Assembly: GCF_000429325.1 (NCBI RefSeq)
Contig: NZ_AUBQ01000005.1
Coordinates: 310,001-374,000, forward strand
Source of the DNA: Fundidesulfovibrio putealis DSM 16056
GTDB lineage: Bacteria; Desulfobacterota; Desulfovibrionia; Desulfovibrionales; Desulfovibrionaceae
DNA length: 64,000 nucleotides
Reading direction: 5' to 3'
Below, piece after piece: positions 1 through 9,454 of this stretch. Numbering within the stretch: position 1 is the stretch's first letter; each line of letters opens with the position of its first letter. Under the pieces are notes generated by a model, which ran no database searches, was not told the origin of the DNA, and worked only from the letters and a program-made list of their open reading frames with translations. A program made the translations under genes and the position numbers.

Positions 1-1
1 G

Positions 2-1171
2 CTCCACCTGACGGGCATGATCTGCTCCGGCGGATACGCCCAGCCCCTGTTCTACCAGATGTGGTTCACCGAGCTGCACCCCAACATGTGCTCCACCGGC
101 CCCACCGAGCGCTGGCTGGAGCACGCGGTGTGGCTCCTGGCTCACGACTACGCCTCCGAGGGCGCGTTCTTCACTTCGGCCTCCAAGCACGCCCTGGAAG
201 CCTTCGAGCACCACGCCGTGCGCAACCATCTTTTCGCCGAGATGAGCAAGACCCTGGGCAGGCCGCCGCACATCCCGCTCTATCCCATCCTGGAGGCCGT
301 GCTGAACGTCTCCACCACCCGCGAGGAGGGCCAGCCTCCCACGGGCCGGGTCATCTTCATCGAGCCAGCCGAAGCCGACAACGTCCAGTGGATGATCCGC
401 TTCCCGGAGGTGGAACGCCCCTTCCTGCACAACGCCAAGCATGTGCGCAAGCTGCTGCTCTCGGTGGAGGACTCCACGCGCCGTCTGGTCAGCGACGGCG
501 AGCGGGTGCTTGGCATCTGCGCCCAGGCCAACGGCCTCTCCAACCGGCTCACCGCCGATTTTCAGGACCGGTTCGGCTTTTTGCGCCTGGGGGGCAAATC
601 CGTGTGCAGTTTCGTGGACGGCGTGTACCAGTCCACCACGCGAAAGCCCAACCTGGTGGTGCTGGAGGAAGCCCTGCTCGAGGCCCAGACCGGTCCGGAC
701 CAGGGCCATGCGCTGTTCCAGATGACCAGCGCCATCGTGGACCAGGCCCGCAAGGAAGGCTTCGGCTGCACCCTGGTGCTCGATCCCGGCGCGTCCCTGC
801 CCCCCATGGCCGGGCAGCACGTGGACCCGCCCCTGCACCTGGAAGACCCCCAGCACCTGGATCTGGCGAAATCGCTCGCCAAGCTGGACGGGGCGCTGCA
901 CCTCACCGGAGCGGGGCTCCTGTGCGCCTTCGCCTGCCTGCTGGACGGCAGGGGCGTGGACTCCGAGGACCGCTCGCGCGGGGCGCGCTACAATTCGGCC
1001 CTGCGCTTCACGGCCATGCATCCGCGCATCATCGTGGTGGTGGTCTCCGCCGACACGCCGGTGTTCATCATCCAGGGCGGCGTGCAGCTCAACGCCGCCT
1101 GCGACCTGCACAAGGAGGGCGACCTGGACCTGAACCCGCCCGCTTTGGAATCCTGGCTGGAGGGACAGTAG
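2..1171 (+). CDS. DisA-type diadenylate cyclase (DAC) domain protein, 5' truncated
   Basis: The frame is open to the left window edge, so the true start lies outside; the first ATG inside is at base 17. The C-terminal third matches the DAC domain that makes c-di-AMP from two ATP. A DGA motif sits at about residue 291 (counting from base 17) inside LAKLDGALHLTGAG, followed by a glycine-rich helix and a second substrate loop, SRGARYNSAL, near residue 325. In most DAC enzymes that loop reads RHR; here it reads RYN, so activity cannot be assumed. The first ~200 residues are a domain I do not recognise. The stop is two bases before the GTG of the downstream peptidase, suggesting translational coupling. 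A DAC-type sensor or cyclase is well supported; catalysis is not. Confidence 0.8.
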   Translation, partial: LHLTGMICSGGYAQPLFYQMWFTELHPNMCSTGPTERWLEHAVWLLAHDYASEGAFFTSASKHALEAFEHHAVRNHLFAEMSKTLGRPPHIPLYPILEAVLNVSTTREEGQPPTGRVIFIEPAEADNVQWMIRFPEVERPFLHNAKHVRKLLLSVEDSTRRLVSDGERVLGICAQANGLSNRLTADFQDRFGFLRLGGKSVCSFVDGVYQSTTRKPNLVVLEEALLEAQTGPDQGHALFQMTSAIVDQARKEGFGCTLVLDPGASLPPMAGQHVDPPLHLEDPQHLDLAKSLAKLDGALHLTGAGLLCAFACLLDGRGVDSEDRSRGARYNSALRFTAMHPRIIVVVVSADTPVFIIQGGVQLNAACDLHKEGDLDLNPPALESWLEGQ

Positions 1172-1173
1172 GC

Positions 1174-2049
1174 GTGAACGCGAGTTACGTCGTCTACCGG
1201 CGCACGCGCGACGGCAGGCTGCGCTGGGGCGTGCGGCTTCCGGTGTGGCTGCCCTGGGCGGTCATGGGCGTTACGCTCCTGGGGGCGGCGCACCTGGCCT
1301 GGAGAATGCCGGAGGTCACGTCTCTCAGCGCCCTTCGCCTGCGCCTGCACGCCGCCCGTTCCCAGAGCGCCGTGGAGCGCGGCCAGCTGCTGGCCGTGCA
1401 TGACAAGCTGAGCTCCCTGCGCCGCCAGCTGGACCCGGTGGTCAGCCTCAACAGCAAGCTTTCACGCGTGACCAGCCTGGACGAGTCAGAGTCCAGGGTG
1501 TCCATGGGGTCCGCGCCGCTGGTCGAAGGCGGGAGCGGCAGCGAGAAGCGCCTTGTCCGACAGCTCTCGGCCATGGCGCGAGCCCTGGTGGAGGAGGTGG
1601 CCTTCCAGGAGGTCCGTCAGCGCCAGCTGGCTTCAGTGCTGCACGAGCGGGCACTGGAGTTCGCAGCGCGGCCCTCCCTGTGGCCCGTGCGCGGAACGAT
1701 CAACTCCGATTTCGGCGCCCGCTTGATGGGGCGCTCCCGCGAATACCACAAGGGCGTGGACATCGGCGTCCCCATTGGCAGCCCCATCGTGGCCCCGGCG
1801 GACGGCAAGGTGGTCTCGGCAGGCTACGAGTCCGGCTACGGGCTTGTGGTGGTGCTCGAACACCGGCACGGGGTCAGCACGGTCTTTGCGCACCTGAAGT
1901 CGGTTTCGGTGGAGGCTGGGGACGAGGTGACGCGCGGCAAGCTGATCGCCCACTCCGGCATGAGCGGACGCACCACGGGCTCGCATCTGCACTACGAGGT
2001 CCGCCTGAACGGCCAACAGGTGGACCCCTTGAACTTCATGCTTGATTAA
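1174..2049 (+). CDS. M23 family metallopeptidase, membrane anchored
   Basis: The protein has 291 residues from a GTG at 1174, with GGAGGG about 9 bases upstream, directly after the stop of the DAC gene. It has an N-terminal membrane segment (about residues 19-38), a coiled-coil-like helical region and a C-terminal LytM/M23 domain. Zinc-site motifs are present: HKGVDIG (H192, D196) and SHLHYEVRLNG (H273 in the HxH motif). M23 enzymes cleave peptidoglycan cross-links in the periplasm, or serve as inactive activators of amidases when the site is broken; here the site looks intact. Its role is probably cell-wall remodelling. Pairing with a c-di-AMP-type gene may reflect envelope homeostasis, which is an inference. 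Confidence 0.9.
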   Translation: MNASYVVYRRTRDGRLRWGVRLPVWLPWAVMGVTLLGAAHLAWRMPEVTSLSALRLRLHAARSQSAVERGQLLAVHDKLSSLRRQLDPVVSLNSKLSRVTSLDESESRVSMGSAPLVEGGSGSEKRLVRQLSAMARALVEEVAFQEVRQRQLASVLHERALEFAARPSLWPVRGTINSDFGARLMGRSREYHKGVDIGVPIGSPIVAPADGKVVSAGYESGYGLVVVLEHRHGVSTVFAHLKSVSVEAGDEVTRGKLIAHSGMSGRTTGSHLHYEVRLNGQQVDPLNFMLD

Positions 2050-2145
2050 CCTTCGGTAAACTTTCGCGTAACCGATGGACGGCCCAACCGTACATGAGTT
2101 ATAAAAAGACCTTATGATCGAATCAGACAGCACAAAGGTGTCCCG

Positions 2146-2424
2146 ATGAAATACGCGCTCCTGGCTTTGGCCCTGTGTCTTGCCGCTGTGGGATGCGCCA
2201 ACGAAGTATACGAGCGCAACCTTCAATATATGACCGCCCCGACCTACGAGGCAGAGAAAGTGATCGTCGCCCAGCGCCTGGACGCGGCGCAGGCGGAACT
2301 CTCCAAGGCCCAGGCCAGCGGCGACCCGGATAGGATCAAGAAAGCCACGGCCGACTTCAACGTGGCCAAGGCCAAGGCGCGCAGCGTGGAGAACGAGGAG
2401 CGCCGCCGCACCAGGAAATACTAG
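2146..2424 (+). CDS. Small hypothetical lipoprotein
   Basis: A 92-residue protein with a short hydrophobic leader ending in a lipobox (LAAVGC), so it is probably lipid-modified at Cys17. The mature part is hydrophilic, charged and mostly helical in appearance (QRLDAAQAELSKAQASG, then Lys/Arg-rich), ending RRRTRKY. I recognise no family. It lies about 100 bases after the M23 gene and ahead of a plausible terminator. A structural envelope lipoprotein is a reasonable guess only. Confidence 0.7.
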   Translation: MKYALLALALCLAAVGCANEVYERNLQYMTAPTYEAEKVIVAQRLDAAQAELSKAQASGDPDRIKKATADFNVAKAKARSVENEERRRTRKY

Positions 2425-2521
2425 GGGCAGGCTTCGCGGCCCGTTCCCGCGATTCATGCGTTCAGGCGGAGAACAATCGATTTCATGACTGCCTGGGTTC
2501 CAGGAGTCGTTCCAGGAAGCA

Positions 2522-2561
2522 TGCCCCTTGCCGTGGGAATTCCACGCGCAGGGGGCTTTTT
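2522..2561 (+). terminator. Rho-independent terminator after small lipoprotein
   Basis: GCCCC at 2523-2527 pairs with GGGGC at 2552-2556, with an inner GTGGGAATTCCAC element, and the stem is followed by TTTTT. The position suits termination of the plus-strand lipoprotein transcript, facing the convergent metalloprotease gene. Confidence 0.6.
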
Positions 2562-2589
2562 CGTGCTGGCGGCATGCGCCTGCGGCGCG

Positions 2590-3387
2590 TCAGCCCCTGG
2601 CCCAGGCCGGAACCAGACGGCGCGCCTCGCGCAGGGCGCGGTCCAGCTGGCTGGCTCCGGGAAGAAGCCGCTCCAAAAATCTCCAGTACGCAGGGGAGTG
2701 GTTCAGATGCACGGTATGGGCCAGCTCATGGGCCAGCACGTAACCCGCAACCTCCTCAGGCAGGAACAGCAGCCGGGCGTTCAGTGAGATGAGCCCCTTG
2801 GCCGAGCAGCTTCCCCAGCGGGTGCGCTGCAGGCGCACGCTGGTTCCTGAATACGAAAGCCCGAGCCGTGCGGCCTCGGACTCCAGCCAAGGCGGCAGCA
2901 CGCGCTGCCCCTCCCGCACCAGCCAGCGGCGCAGGGCCTGCATCACGCTGTCGCGGCAGGCGATGTTCCCGGCAACTTCCAGAGTTGATATCCCCTGTTC
3001 CCGCACGCGCACCCCGCCCAGGTCCTTCTCCCGCGCCGCAGCGCCGTCCATCCGCGACGAGCCGGGGCGCTCCTGCGCGTTTCTCCCCGCCGTGAAGCTC
3101 CCCGCGCGGTAGCGCACGGACAGCACGCGCCCCACGGCGCGCAGCTCCACGCGGGCTGGCGGCTCGGCGGGGGACTGCCGTGCGGCGTTCGCCCGTTCCA
3201 GGTGGTGTTCCACCCACTCCAGGCGATCCATGACGATGCCAGCCAGCAGGCCGGGGTCGAACCCAGGCGGGGTAACCACGGTCAGGCCGGTTTCGGGCGT
3301 GATGACCAGCCGCACCCGTTTGGCGCGGGGGCTGATCCGGTGCGCGTAGGGGGGCAGGGAAAGGGATGTGGCGTTTTGAGTGGTCAT
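2590..3387 (-). CDS. YgjP/SprT-like zinc metalloprotease (DUF45, M48-related)
   Basis: A 265-residue protein. The C-terminal part has the YgjP family signature: RTRWGSCSAKG, then YVLAHELAHTVHLNHSPAYW, where HExxH with a downstream His forms the zinc site, then a conserved WRFLERLLP. The N-terminal part (SPRAKRVRLVITPETGLTVVTPPG) matches the usual DUF45 beta-rich start. Between them, at about residues 95-135, is a basic linker (RNAQERPGSSRMDGAAAREK) that is longer than I expect in this family. Physiological substrates of these proteases are not established. Divergent from the chemoreceptor gene, with about 100 bases between. Confidence 0.88.
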   Translation of the reverse strand: MTTQNATSLSLPPYAHRISPRAKRVRLVITPETGLTVVTPPGFDPGLLAGIVMDRLEWVEHHLERANAARQSPAEPPARVELRAVGRVLSVRYRAGSFTAGRNAQERPGSSRMDGAAAREKDLGGVRVREQGISTLEVAGNIACRDSVMQALRRWLVREGQRVLPPWLESEAARLGLSYSGTSVRLQRTRWGSCSAKGLISLNARLLFLPEEVAGYVLAHELAHTVHLNHSPAYWRFLERLLPGASQLDRALREARRLVPAWARG

Positions 3388-3485
3388 TGGCGAATGCGGG
3401 GGCTTGCTGTCAAAATGGGTATGACGTATGGCGTTGCGCTCGGTTGATGACGTTTTTGTGAATCTGAGATTTCGGGAGGCTTTCC

Positions 3486-5876
3486 ATGTCGTTTGGCCTG
3501 AAGACCGTTCGCATCCCGGTTAAGCTGGCCTTGAGCAGCCTTGTTTTCGCCCTTCCCATAGCGGTCCTGACCTTCTTCACGATCCGCAGCCTGGACAAGG
3601 ACATCACCTTTGCGGAAATGGAGATCAAGGGCAATGCCTATCTGAGGCCCCTGGTGATCCTCCTGGAGAATATCCCCCAGGTCGGACCCCAGGCTCCGCA
3701 GGCCACGGCCAAGGTGGACCAGGCCTTTGCGGCTCTGGGCGAACTCCAGAAAACCCTGGGCGAGGATCTGCAATTCACCCCGGGGGATCTGGCCCGGCGC
3801 GACAGGGCGAAGCTCCTGCCTGCCACGGTGGAGGACGCCTGGAAGAAGACGCGCAGCGCCCCGACCCAGGACGCCCTGGACGCGCTCATGGCGGACGTGC
3901 GCGGCATGGCCGCCCACGCGGGCGACACCTCCAACCTGATCCTGGACCCGGACCTGGACAGCTATTACGTCATGGACGCGGTGCTCCTGGCCCTCCCCCA
4001 GACGCTTGACCGCCTCTCCAAGGCCCTGCAGGACGCCCTGCCCCTCACCGGCGGCAACGACCTGAGCCTCAAGGAACGCAGCATGATCCAGGTGTACGTG
4101 GCCATGCTGCGCGAATCCGACCTGGAGCGCGTGACGGCCAGCCTGAGCACCGCCCTCAAGGAAGACGCCAACTTCTACGAAACCTCCCCTTCGTTGCAGG
4201 CCGTGCTGCCGCCCAAGCTGGAAGCCTACTCCAAGGCCAATCAGGCGTTCATCTCCGCACTGGACCGCATGGTGCGCGGGGCCAAGTTCAAGCCCCAGGA
4301 GCTGACGAAACTCGGTGACGACGCCAGACGCACCACCGTGGAACTCTGGAACACGGCTTCCGCTGAACTGGACGTGCTGCTGGCCAAGCGCATCGCCCAC
4401 AGCAAGACCACCAAGTACAGCGCCCTGGGGCTCACCGTGGTGGCGCTGATACTGGCCGGAATCAGTGTGCTCCTCCTCGGGCGCAGCATCGTCACGCAGC
4501 TCTCCAGCATCCGCTCCTACGCCCACAAGGTGGCTGAGGGCGACCTGCTGGCCGCGCCCTGCACCGCCTGCCACGCGGAACTGGGCGAGCTGTCCGAGGA
4601 CATCCAGGTGATGGTGCGCGAGCTTCGCGCGAAGTTGGGCTACACCATGGGCCTCCAGAACGCCTTCAAGGTCCCTCTGCTGGTGGCCGACAAGGAAGCC
4701 CGCGTGACCTACACCAACCGGGAACTGCTTGAGTTCATCGAGGTGGAGGGGGAGCCCGAGGCCTGGGTGGGGCTCACCGTGGCGGAACTGGTGCGCAACG
4801 ACGCCACCAAGGAAACCGTGATGAGCGACTGTCTGAAGAAAAACGCCTGTGTGTACAAGGCGGAAATCCAGTTCGCCACGCGCAAGGGCAATGTCCGCCA
4901 CGCCCTGGTGGATTCCGAGCTGCTCTACGACCTGGACGGCAACATCATCGGCGTGGTGGGCGTGCTCTCGGACATCACCGAAATGAAGCGCCATGAAACC
5001 GAGCTGGAGCGCCGCAACGACTCGCTGGCCCTGGCCCTGACCTCCTCCCAGGACATCGCCGGGGAACTGGGGCACGCCATGCGCCGTCTGGCGGAGTGCA
5101 TCGCCCAGGCTGCCGAGGGCGCGGCGCACCAGAACGAGCGCGCCTCGGACACCGTGGAGGCCATGGCCTCCATGAACGCCTCGGCCCAGCAGGTGGCCGA
5201 TCTGGCCGGAGAGGCCGCCCAGAGCGCGGACAGCGCCAAGGGCACGGCCCAGGAGGGCGAGAGCATGGTGCGCACCGCGGTGCAGTCCATCTCCGCCGCG
5301 CAGGACCAGATGCTGGCGCTCCAGGATCAGATGCGAGAGCTTGGAGCCCAGGCCGACAACGTGGGCCGCGTGCTTCAGGTGATCGGCGACATCGCCGACC
5401 AGACCAACCTGCTGGCCCTGAACGCCGCCATCGAGGCCGCCCGCGCGGGCGACGCCGGGCGCGGCTTCGCGGTGGTGGCCGACGAGGTGCGCAAACTCGC
5501 CGAAAAGACCATGCAGGCCACCCACGAGGTCGGCTCCACCCTGGACGCCATCCGCAACGGGGCCTCGCGCACCTTGAGCGCCACGGAAAAGGCCGCGCGC
5601 GACATCGTGGAGTCCACCCGCCTGGCCGAATCCTCGGGCGAATATCTGGGGCGCATCGTGTCCATCGTGCAGGGCTCCAGCGAGCAGGCCAAGGCCATCG
5701 CCCAGGCGGCTGGCGAACAGGCCAGGGCCAGCGCCCAGGCCAACCACTCCGTGGCCGAGATCGAGGAGATTTCCGCCCGGACCTCCCAGGGCATGGAGGA
5801 CGCCTCCCAGGCCCTGGAAGAGGTGAACAGCCAGGCTTCCAGCCTGGAGGAGCTCATCCGGGGGATGAAGAACTAG
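3486..5876 (+). CDS. Methyl-accepting chemotaxis protein with PAS domain
   Basis: A 796-residue chemoreceptor. TM1 lies at about residues 10-35, a ~275-residue periplasmic helical sensor region follows, TM2 is at about 310-335, then a HAMP-like segment, a PAS domain at about 385-500 ([19 protein letters not shown] ... GVLSDITE), and the signalling domain with the conserved hairpin ([33 protein letters not shown]). It relays a ligand or redox signal to CheA/CheW. A CxxCH sequence (CTACH, from residue 359) occurs in the HAMP segment on the expected cytoplasmic side; see findings. It starts after a GGGAGG-type ribosome site at about 3474-3479. No che genes are adjacent. Confidence 0.95.
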   Translation: MSFGLKTVRIPVKLALSSLVFALPIAVLTFFTIRSLDKDITFAEMEIKGNAYLRPLVILLENIPQVGPQAPQATAKVDQAFAALGELQKTLGEDLQFTPGDLARRDRAKLLPATVEDAWKKTRSAPTQDALDALMADVRGMAAHAGDTSNLILDPDLDSYYVMDAVLLALPQTLDRLSKALQDALPLTGGNDLSLKERSMIQVYVAMLRESDLERVTASLSTALKEDANFYETSPSLQAVLPPKLEAYSKANQAFISALDRMVRGAKFKPQELTKLGDDARRTTVELWNTASAELDVLLAKRIAHSKTTKYSALGLTVVALILAGISVLLLGRSIVTQLSSIRSYAHKVAEGDLLAAPCTACHAELGELSEDIQVMVRELRAKLGYTMGLQNAFKVPLLVADKEARVTYTNRELLEFIEVEGEPEAWVGLTVAELVRNDATKETVMSDCLKKNACVYKAEIQFATRKGNVRHALVDSELLYDLDGNIIGVVGVLSDITEMKRHETELERRNDSLALALTSSQDIAGELGHAMRRLAECIAQAAEGAAHQNERASDTVEAMASMNASAQQVADLAGEAAQSADSAKGTAQEGESMVRTAVQSISAAQDQMLALQDQMRELGAQADNVGRVLQVIGDIADQTNLLALNAAIEAARAGDAGRGFAVVADEVRKLAEKTMQATHEVGSTLDAIRNGASRTLSATEKAARDIVESTRLAESSGEYLGRIVSIVQGSSEQAKAIAQAAGEQARASAQANHSVAEIEEISARTSQGMEDASQALEEVNSQASSLEELIRGMKN

Positions 5877-5899
5877 GCAGGTCCGATTTACGCGCGGCT

Positions 5900-8500
5900 C
5901 TAGGCTTCAGAGACCGCTTCGGCATTCTGGCCGGGGGACTTCAGCATTTCCTGGGGCGTCCCGGCCTCCATGGCGGTCAGAGCGGCCTGCCACTCGACGT
6001 TCAGCACGCCCAGGCATTGTTCCGCCAGCTGCAGTTGCCCGTCGGCCAGGGATTCTTCCAGCTTGGCCGCCTGGGTGCGCACGGCCGTGGCTCCCACCAC
6101 TGCGGCGGAGCCTTTCATGCTGTGGGCCTCCCGCGCGGCTTCCTGCAGGACCCTCTTGGCGTCCGCGCCCGGTTCGCCTCCCTCATCCAGCAGCTCGCGC
6201 AGCTTTCGCAGGCGGCGCGGGGTCTCTTCCTGGAAGATGGCCAGGAGCGCCGTCAGCACCCGCTCGCGTCCTGCGAACCATTTGCGCAGCCAGGCCGCGT
6301 CGAATTCCCGCGCAGGGGCCGGGGCGGGCTGGGGTTTGACGGCAGGCCGCCGCCCGCTCTGCACGTCCCTCAGGATCAGTGTCAGCTCGTCTATGTCCAC
6401 CGGCTTCACCACGCAGGCGTCCATGCCCGCTTCCAGGAAGCGTTCATGGTCGCCCTTGATGGCGTGGGCCGTCAGGGCCACGATGGGCAGGCCGGGGTCC
6501 GCGCCCGGAGCCTGCCCGGAGCGGATGAGCCGGGTGGCGGTCAGGCCGTCCATCACGGGCATGGACACGTCCATGAGCACCAGATCGAAGCCTCCCTCGG
6601 CCAGCTTTTCCAAGGCCCGCGCCCCATTCTCCGCCACCTCCACCTCGTGGCCTTCCTCTTCCAGGAAGGTCCGGGCGAACATCTGGTTGGCCGGTTCGTC
6701 CTCGGCCAGCAGGATGCGCATGGGCCGCAGTGGCTGGTCGCCAGATGCGCCAGATGCGCCGATACGCTCGGCGAGCCGTTCCTGCATGGCGCTCTTGACG
6801 GGCTCTGGCGGGGAGAGCTCCCCGCTCAGCCGGAGCGGCAGGGTGAAATGAAACGTGGAGCCGCGTCCGGCCTCGCTTTCCACCCAGATGCGCCCGCCCA
6901 TCATGCCGATAAGCTGGCGCGAGATGGCAAGCCCCAGGCCCGTGCCGCCGAAGCGGCGGGTGGTGGTGGAGTCCGCCTGGGTGAAAGTGTCGAAAATGAC
7001 CTCCTGCTTGTCGACCGGGATGCCGATGCCGGTGTCGACCACCGATATTTGCAGCACGTCCTTATGCATCATCTCGTCGCGCGCCGGGCGCGCCCGCAGG
7101 GTGACCGCGCCCCGTGACGTGAACTTGACGGCGTTGCCCAGCAGGTTGAGCAGCACCTGGCGCAGGCGCTGCGGGTCGCCGCGCATGGTCCGGGGGATCG
7201 TCCCGGACGTCTCCACACAGAGGTCCAGGCCCTTGCGCGCGGCCTGGATGCCCAGGGTGCGCGCCGCCTGGGACAAAACGTCCATGGGGTCGAAATCCTC
7301 GTTCACGATCTCCAGGCGGCCTGCCTCTATCTTGGAGAAGTCCAGGATGTCGTTCAGCACGGCCAGCAATGATGAACCTGCCTCGGACACCCCTTCCAGG
7401 AAGTCGCGCACGTCGCGGTCGGACACGCGCTTCAGGGCCAGGCGCGTAAGCCCCAGGATGGCGTTCATGGGGGTGCGTATTTCGTGGCTCATGGTGGCCA
7501 GGAAGTCGCTCTTGGCGCGGTTGGCCTGTTCGGCCTTGAGGCTTGCGGCCTTGAGTTCCTCCTCCATGTCCTTCTGGTCGGTGATGTCCTGCACCAGGCC
7601 CTCGAACAGCGCCACCTTGCCGTCCGGCCCGCGCGTCACCACCGGAGTGTTGCGGATCCAGCGCAGCGCGCCGTCCTTGCGGCGGATGCGGTGCTCCAGG
7701 GGCTTCACGTCCTGCCCTGCATCGCCGCTCATGATGCACTCGAGAAAGCGTATGACCTGCTGGCGGTCGTCCTCATGCACCAGCCTGACCCAGAGCCTGG
7801 GGTCGGCCTCGAAGGCCTCCGGCGGGTAGCCGCTGACCGGCTCGCAGCCCAGGCCGTGGCGCACGGAGACGATGCGTCCGGCCTCCATGCGCACGGTGTA
7901 AATGTAGTTGGTCACGGAGGAGAGGAGCCTGCGGTAACGGCTCTCGCTGCGGGCCAGGGCGGCCTCGGCGGCGCGCAGGCGCAGGCGTTTGAGCCCCTGG
8001 TCGGCCAGGGTGTCCACCAGCGTGGCGTGGAAGGACATGATCTTTTCCAGACGCCCGATATCCACCACCGGGGCTTTGGCGATCATCTCCATGTGCGGTT
8101 TTTCGTGCAGGTGGTAGCTTCTGGCCAGGGCCTTGTGGCGGGTCATGTCCGGGGGGGCCAGCAGGAACTGCCCGATATGGATGGCGGCCACCGCCTCGCC
8201 TTCCACCAGGACCGGCGCAATGGCGTCGCACAGGCCCAGAGGACACTTGAAGAGCTGGTATCCGGTTGCGCAATGGGGAAGGGGGTGGCCGGATTGCGGC
8301 TCCGGCCTGCGGCAGATCAGCGACACGCAGGGCGAGTCGGGCAGATGACGCAGGGAGCAACCTGTTCTCCAGCCTGCTGAAGCCAGGGCATGGCCTGCGT
8401 TGTCCAGCACGATGGCGGGCAGGCCGGTGGCCTTGTGGAGGCTCGCGAGAAGCTCTGCAAGGGTCTGCGTGTCCACGAGATCCGCGAAGCGATAGGTCAT
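5900..8500 (-). CDS. PocR-PAS hybrid sensor histidine kinase
   Basis: An 866-residue soluble kinase (no TM segment). Order of domains: PocR ligand-binding domain (about 5-165, with scattered Cys: TGCSLRHLPDSPC, CRRPEPQ, KCPLGLCDAIAPV), PAS/PAC (about 185-315), HisKA with phospho-acceptor His near 339 (SHEIRTPMNAILG), HATPase (N-box LLGNAVKF, DTGIGIP, FGGTGLGLAI), receiver domain with Asp near 644 (LVLMDVSMPVMDG), and Hpt with His near 793 (EAHSMKGSAAVVG). This is a full internal phosphorelay. PocR domains bind small hydrocarbon-type ligands in other proteins. No response regulator is next to it. Convergent with the chemoreceptor and divergent from the prepilin peptidase. Confidence 0.93.
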   Translation of the reverse strand: MTYRFADLVDTQTLAELLASLHKATGLPAIVLDNAGHALASAGWRTGCSLRHLPDSPCVSLICRRPEPQSGHPLPHCATGYQLFKCPLGLCDAIAPVLVEGEAVAAIHIGQFLLAPPDMTRHKALARSYHLHEKPHMEMIAKAPVVDIGRLEKIMSFHATLVDTLADQGLKRLRLRAAEAALARSESRYRRLLSSVTNYIYTVRMEAGRIVSVRHGLGCEPVSGYPPEAFEADPRLWVRLVHEDDRQQVIRFLECIMSGDAGQDVKPLEHRIRRKDGALRWIRNTPVVTRGPDGKVALFEGLVQDITDQKDMEEELKAASLKAEQANRAKSDFLATMSHEIRTPMNAILGLTRLALKRVSDRDVRDFLEGVSEAGSSLLAVLNDILDFSKIEAGRLEIVNEDFDPMDVLSQAARTLGIQAARKGLDLCVETSGTIPRTMRGDPQRLRQVLLNLLGNAVKFTSRGAVTLRARPARDEMMHKDVLQISVVDTGIGIPVDKQEVIFDTFTQADSTTTRRFGGTGLGLAISRQLIGMMGGRIWVESEAGRGSTFHFTLPLRLSGELSPPEPVKSAMQERLAERIGASGASGDQPLRPMRILLAEDEPANQMFARTFLEEEGHEVEVAENGARALEKLAEGGFDLVLMDVSMPVMDGLTATRLIRSGQAPGADPGLPIVALTAHAIKGDHERFLEAGMDACVVKPVDIDELTLILRDVQSGRRPAVKPQPAPAPAREFDAAWLRKWFAGRERVLTALLAIFQEETPRRLRKLRELLDEGGEPGADAKRVLQEAAREAHSMKGSAAVVGATAVRTQAAKLEESLADGQLQLAEQCLGVLNVEWQAALTAMEAGTPQEMLKSPGQNAEAVSEA

Positions 8501-8627
8501 GGTCCGCCTCTTGCCGCCGGATAAGGATCGGTGGAAAGAAAACGATTTGTGAAGGGTTTTGTCAATGCGCTACGGTTGTTGGCGGGCCAGCTTTGCCATA
8601 TAAGAGGAAAAACAACAGGACGTGACC

Positions 8628-9410
8628 ATGCTCCCCGAGGACCTGACGCCTTTCTTCCCCTGGCTGGCCGGACTGCTGGGCCTGGTGCTGGGCAGCTTCT
8701 ACACAGTGTGTGTGCACCGCTACCTCACCGGGGCGTCCATCGTGCTGCCGGGCTCCCATTGCCCCGAGTGCCTGAAGCCTCTTCGCTGGTGGGAGAACAT
8801 CCCGCTGCTGTCTTTCATCCTGCTGCGCGGGCGCTGCTCGGCCTGCAAGGCGCCGATCCCCTGGCGCTATCCGCTGCTGGAGGCCTCAAGCTGCGCCTGG
8901 GCGGTGCTTTTGGCCCTGCGTTTCGGGCCGACGCTGCCCTGGCTTATGCTCATGGCGGTGGGCGGTGTGTTCCTGGTGGCTTCGTTCATCGACCTGGAGA
9001 TCTTCATCCTGCCGGACATCCTTACGTATCCTGGCGCGGCGTTGGGCATCGCCACGGGCATCTTCGGCCTGGGGCTGACCGTCTCGCAGAGCCTTCTCGG
9101 AGCGGCGTTCGGAGCCGGACTCTTCTGGCTGTTGCGCTTCGTGCACATGCGCTCGCGCGGAGTGGAAGGCCTTGGCCTGGGCGACGTGAAGCTCATGGCC
9201 ATGATCGGCGGCCTGGTTGGCTGGATGGGGCTTCCCCCGGCCATACTGTTCGGGGCGGGATCGGCGCTGGTGCTCGCGCCGGTGTTTCGTCTGGGGCGCA
9301 CGCAGGAAGGCCCCATGCGCATCCCCTTCGGCCCGTTTCTGTGCCTGGGGTGCATGCTGGCCATTCTCTGGGGCGACAAATTCATGCTGCTGCTGGCGGG
9401 AAGACTGTAG
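8628..9410 (+). CDS. pilD: Type IV prepilin peptidase / N-methyltransferase
   Basis: About 260 residues. It has the two-pair cysteine zinc site of full-length PilD (CPEC, then CSAC about 25 residues on) joined by WWENIPLLSFILLRGR, and both catalytic aspartates: D in SFIDLEIFILPD and the GxGD motif in LGLGDVKLMAMIGG. About seven hydrophobic helices. It cleaves the leader peptide of prepilins and pseudopilins and N-methylates the new N terminus. ATG 8628 is chosen because AGGA lies 7 bases upstream; a GTG two codons earlier (8622) is possible. It presumably processes the pilins encoded at 10.1-13.7 kb. Confidence 0.95.
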   Translation: MLPEDLTPFFPWLAGLLGLVLGSFYTVCVHRYLTGASIVLPGSHCPECLKPLRWWENIPLLSFILLRGRCSACKAPIPWRYPLLEASSCAWAVLLALRFGPTLPWLMLMAVGGVFLVASFIDLEIFILPDILTYPGAALGIATGIFGLGLTVSQSLLGAAFGAGLFWLLRFVHMRSRGVEGLGLGDVKLMAMIGGLVGWMGLPPAILFGAGSALVLAPVFRLGRTQEGPMRIPFGPFLCLGCMLAILWGDKFMLLLAGRL

Positions 9411-9454
9411 CGTTTCGTCGCGCCGCGACAAAAAAATGACGTCTGGCAGGGCGC

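Noticed and set aside
3384-5747. Long minus-strand open frame opposite the chemoreceptor
   Set aside because: Shadow of the chemoreceptor gene: low-complexity Gly/His/Ala-rich translation with no domain.
9411-9454. Terminator between the prepilin peptidase and the transglycosylase
   Set aside because: There is a small GTCGCG/CGCGAC stem, but its A/T-run is on the wrong side for either gene.
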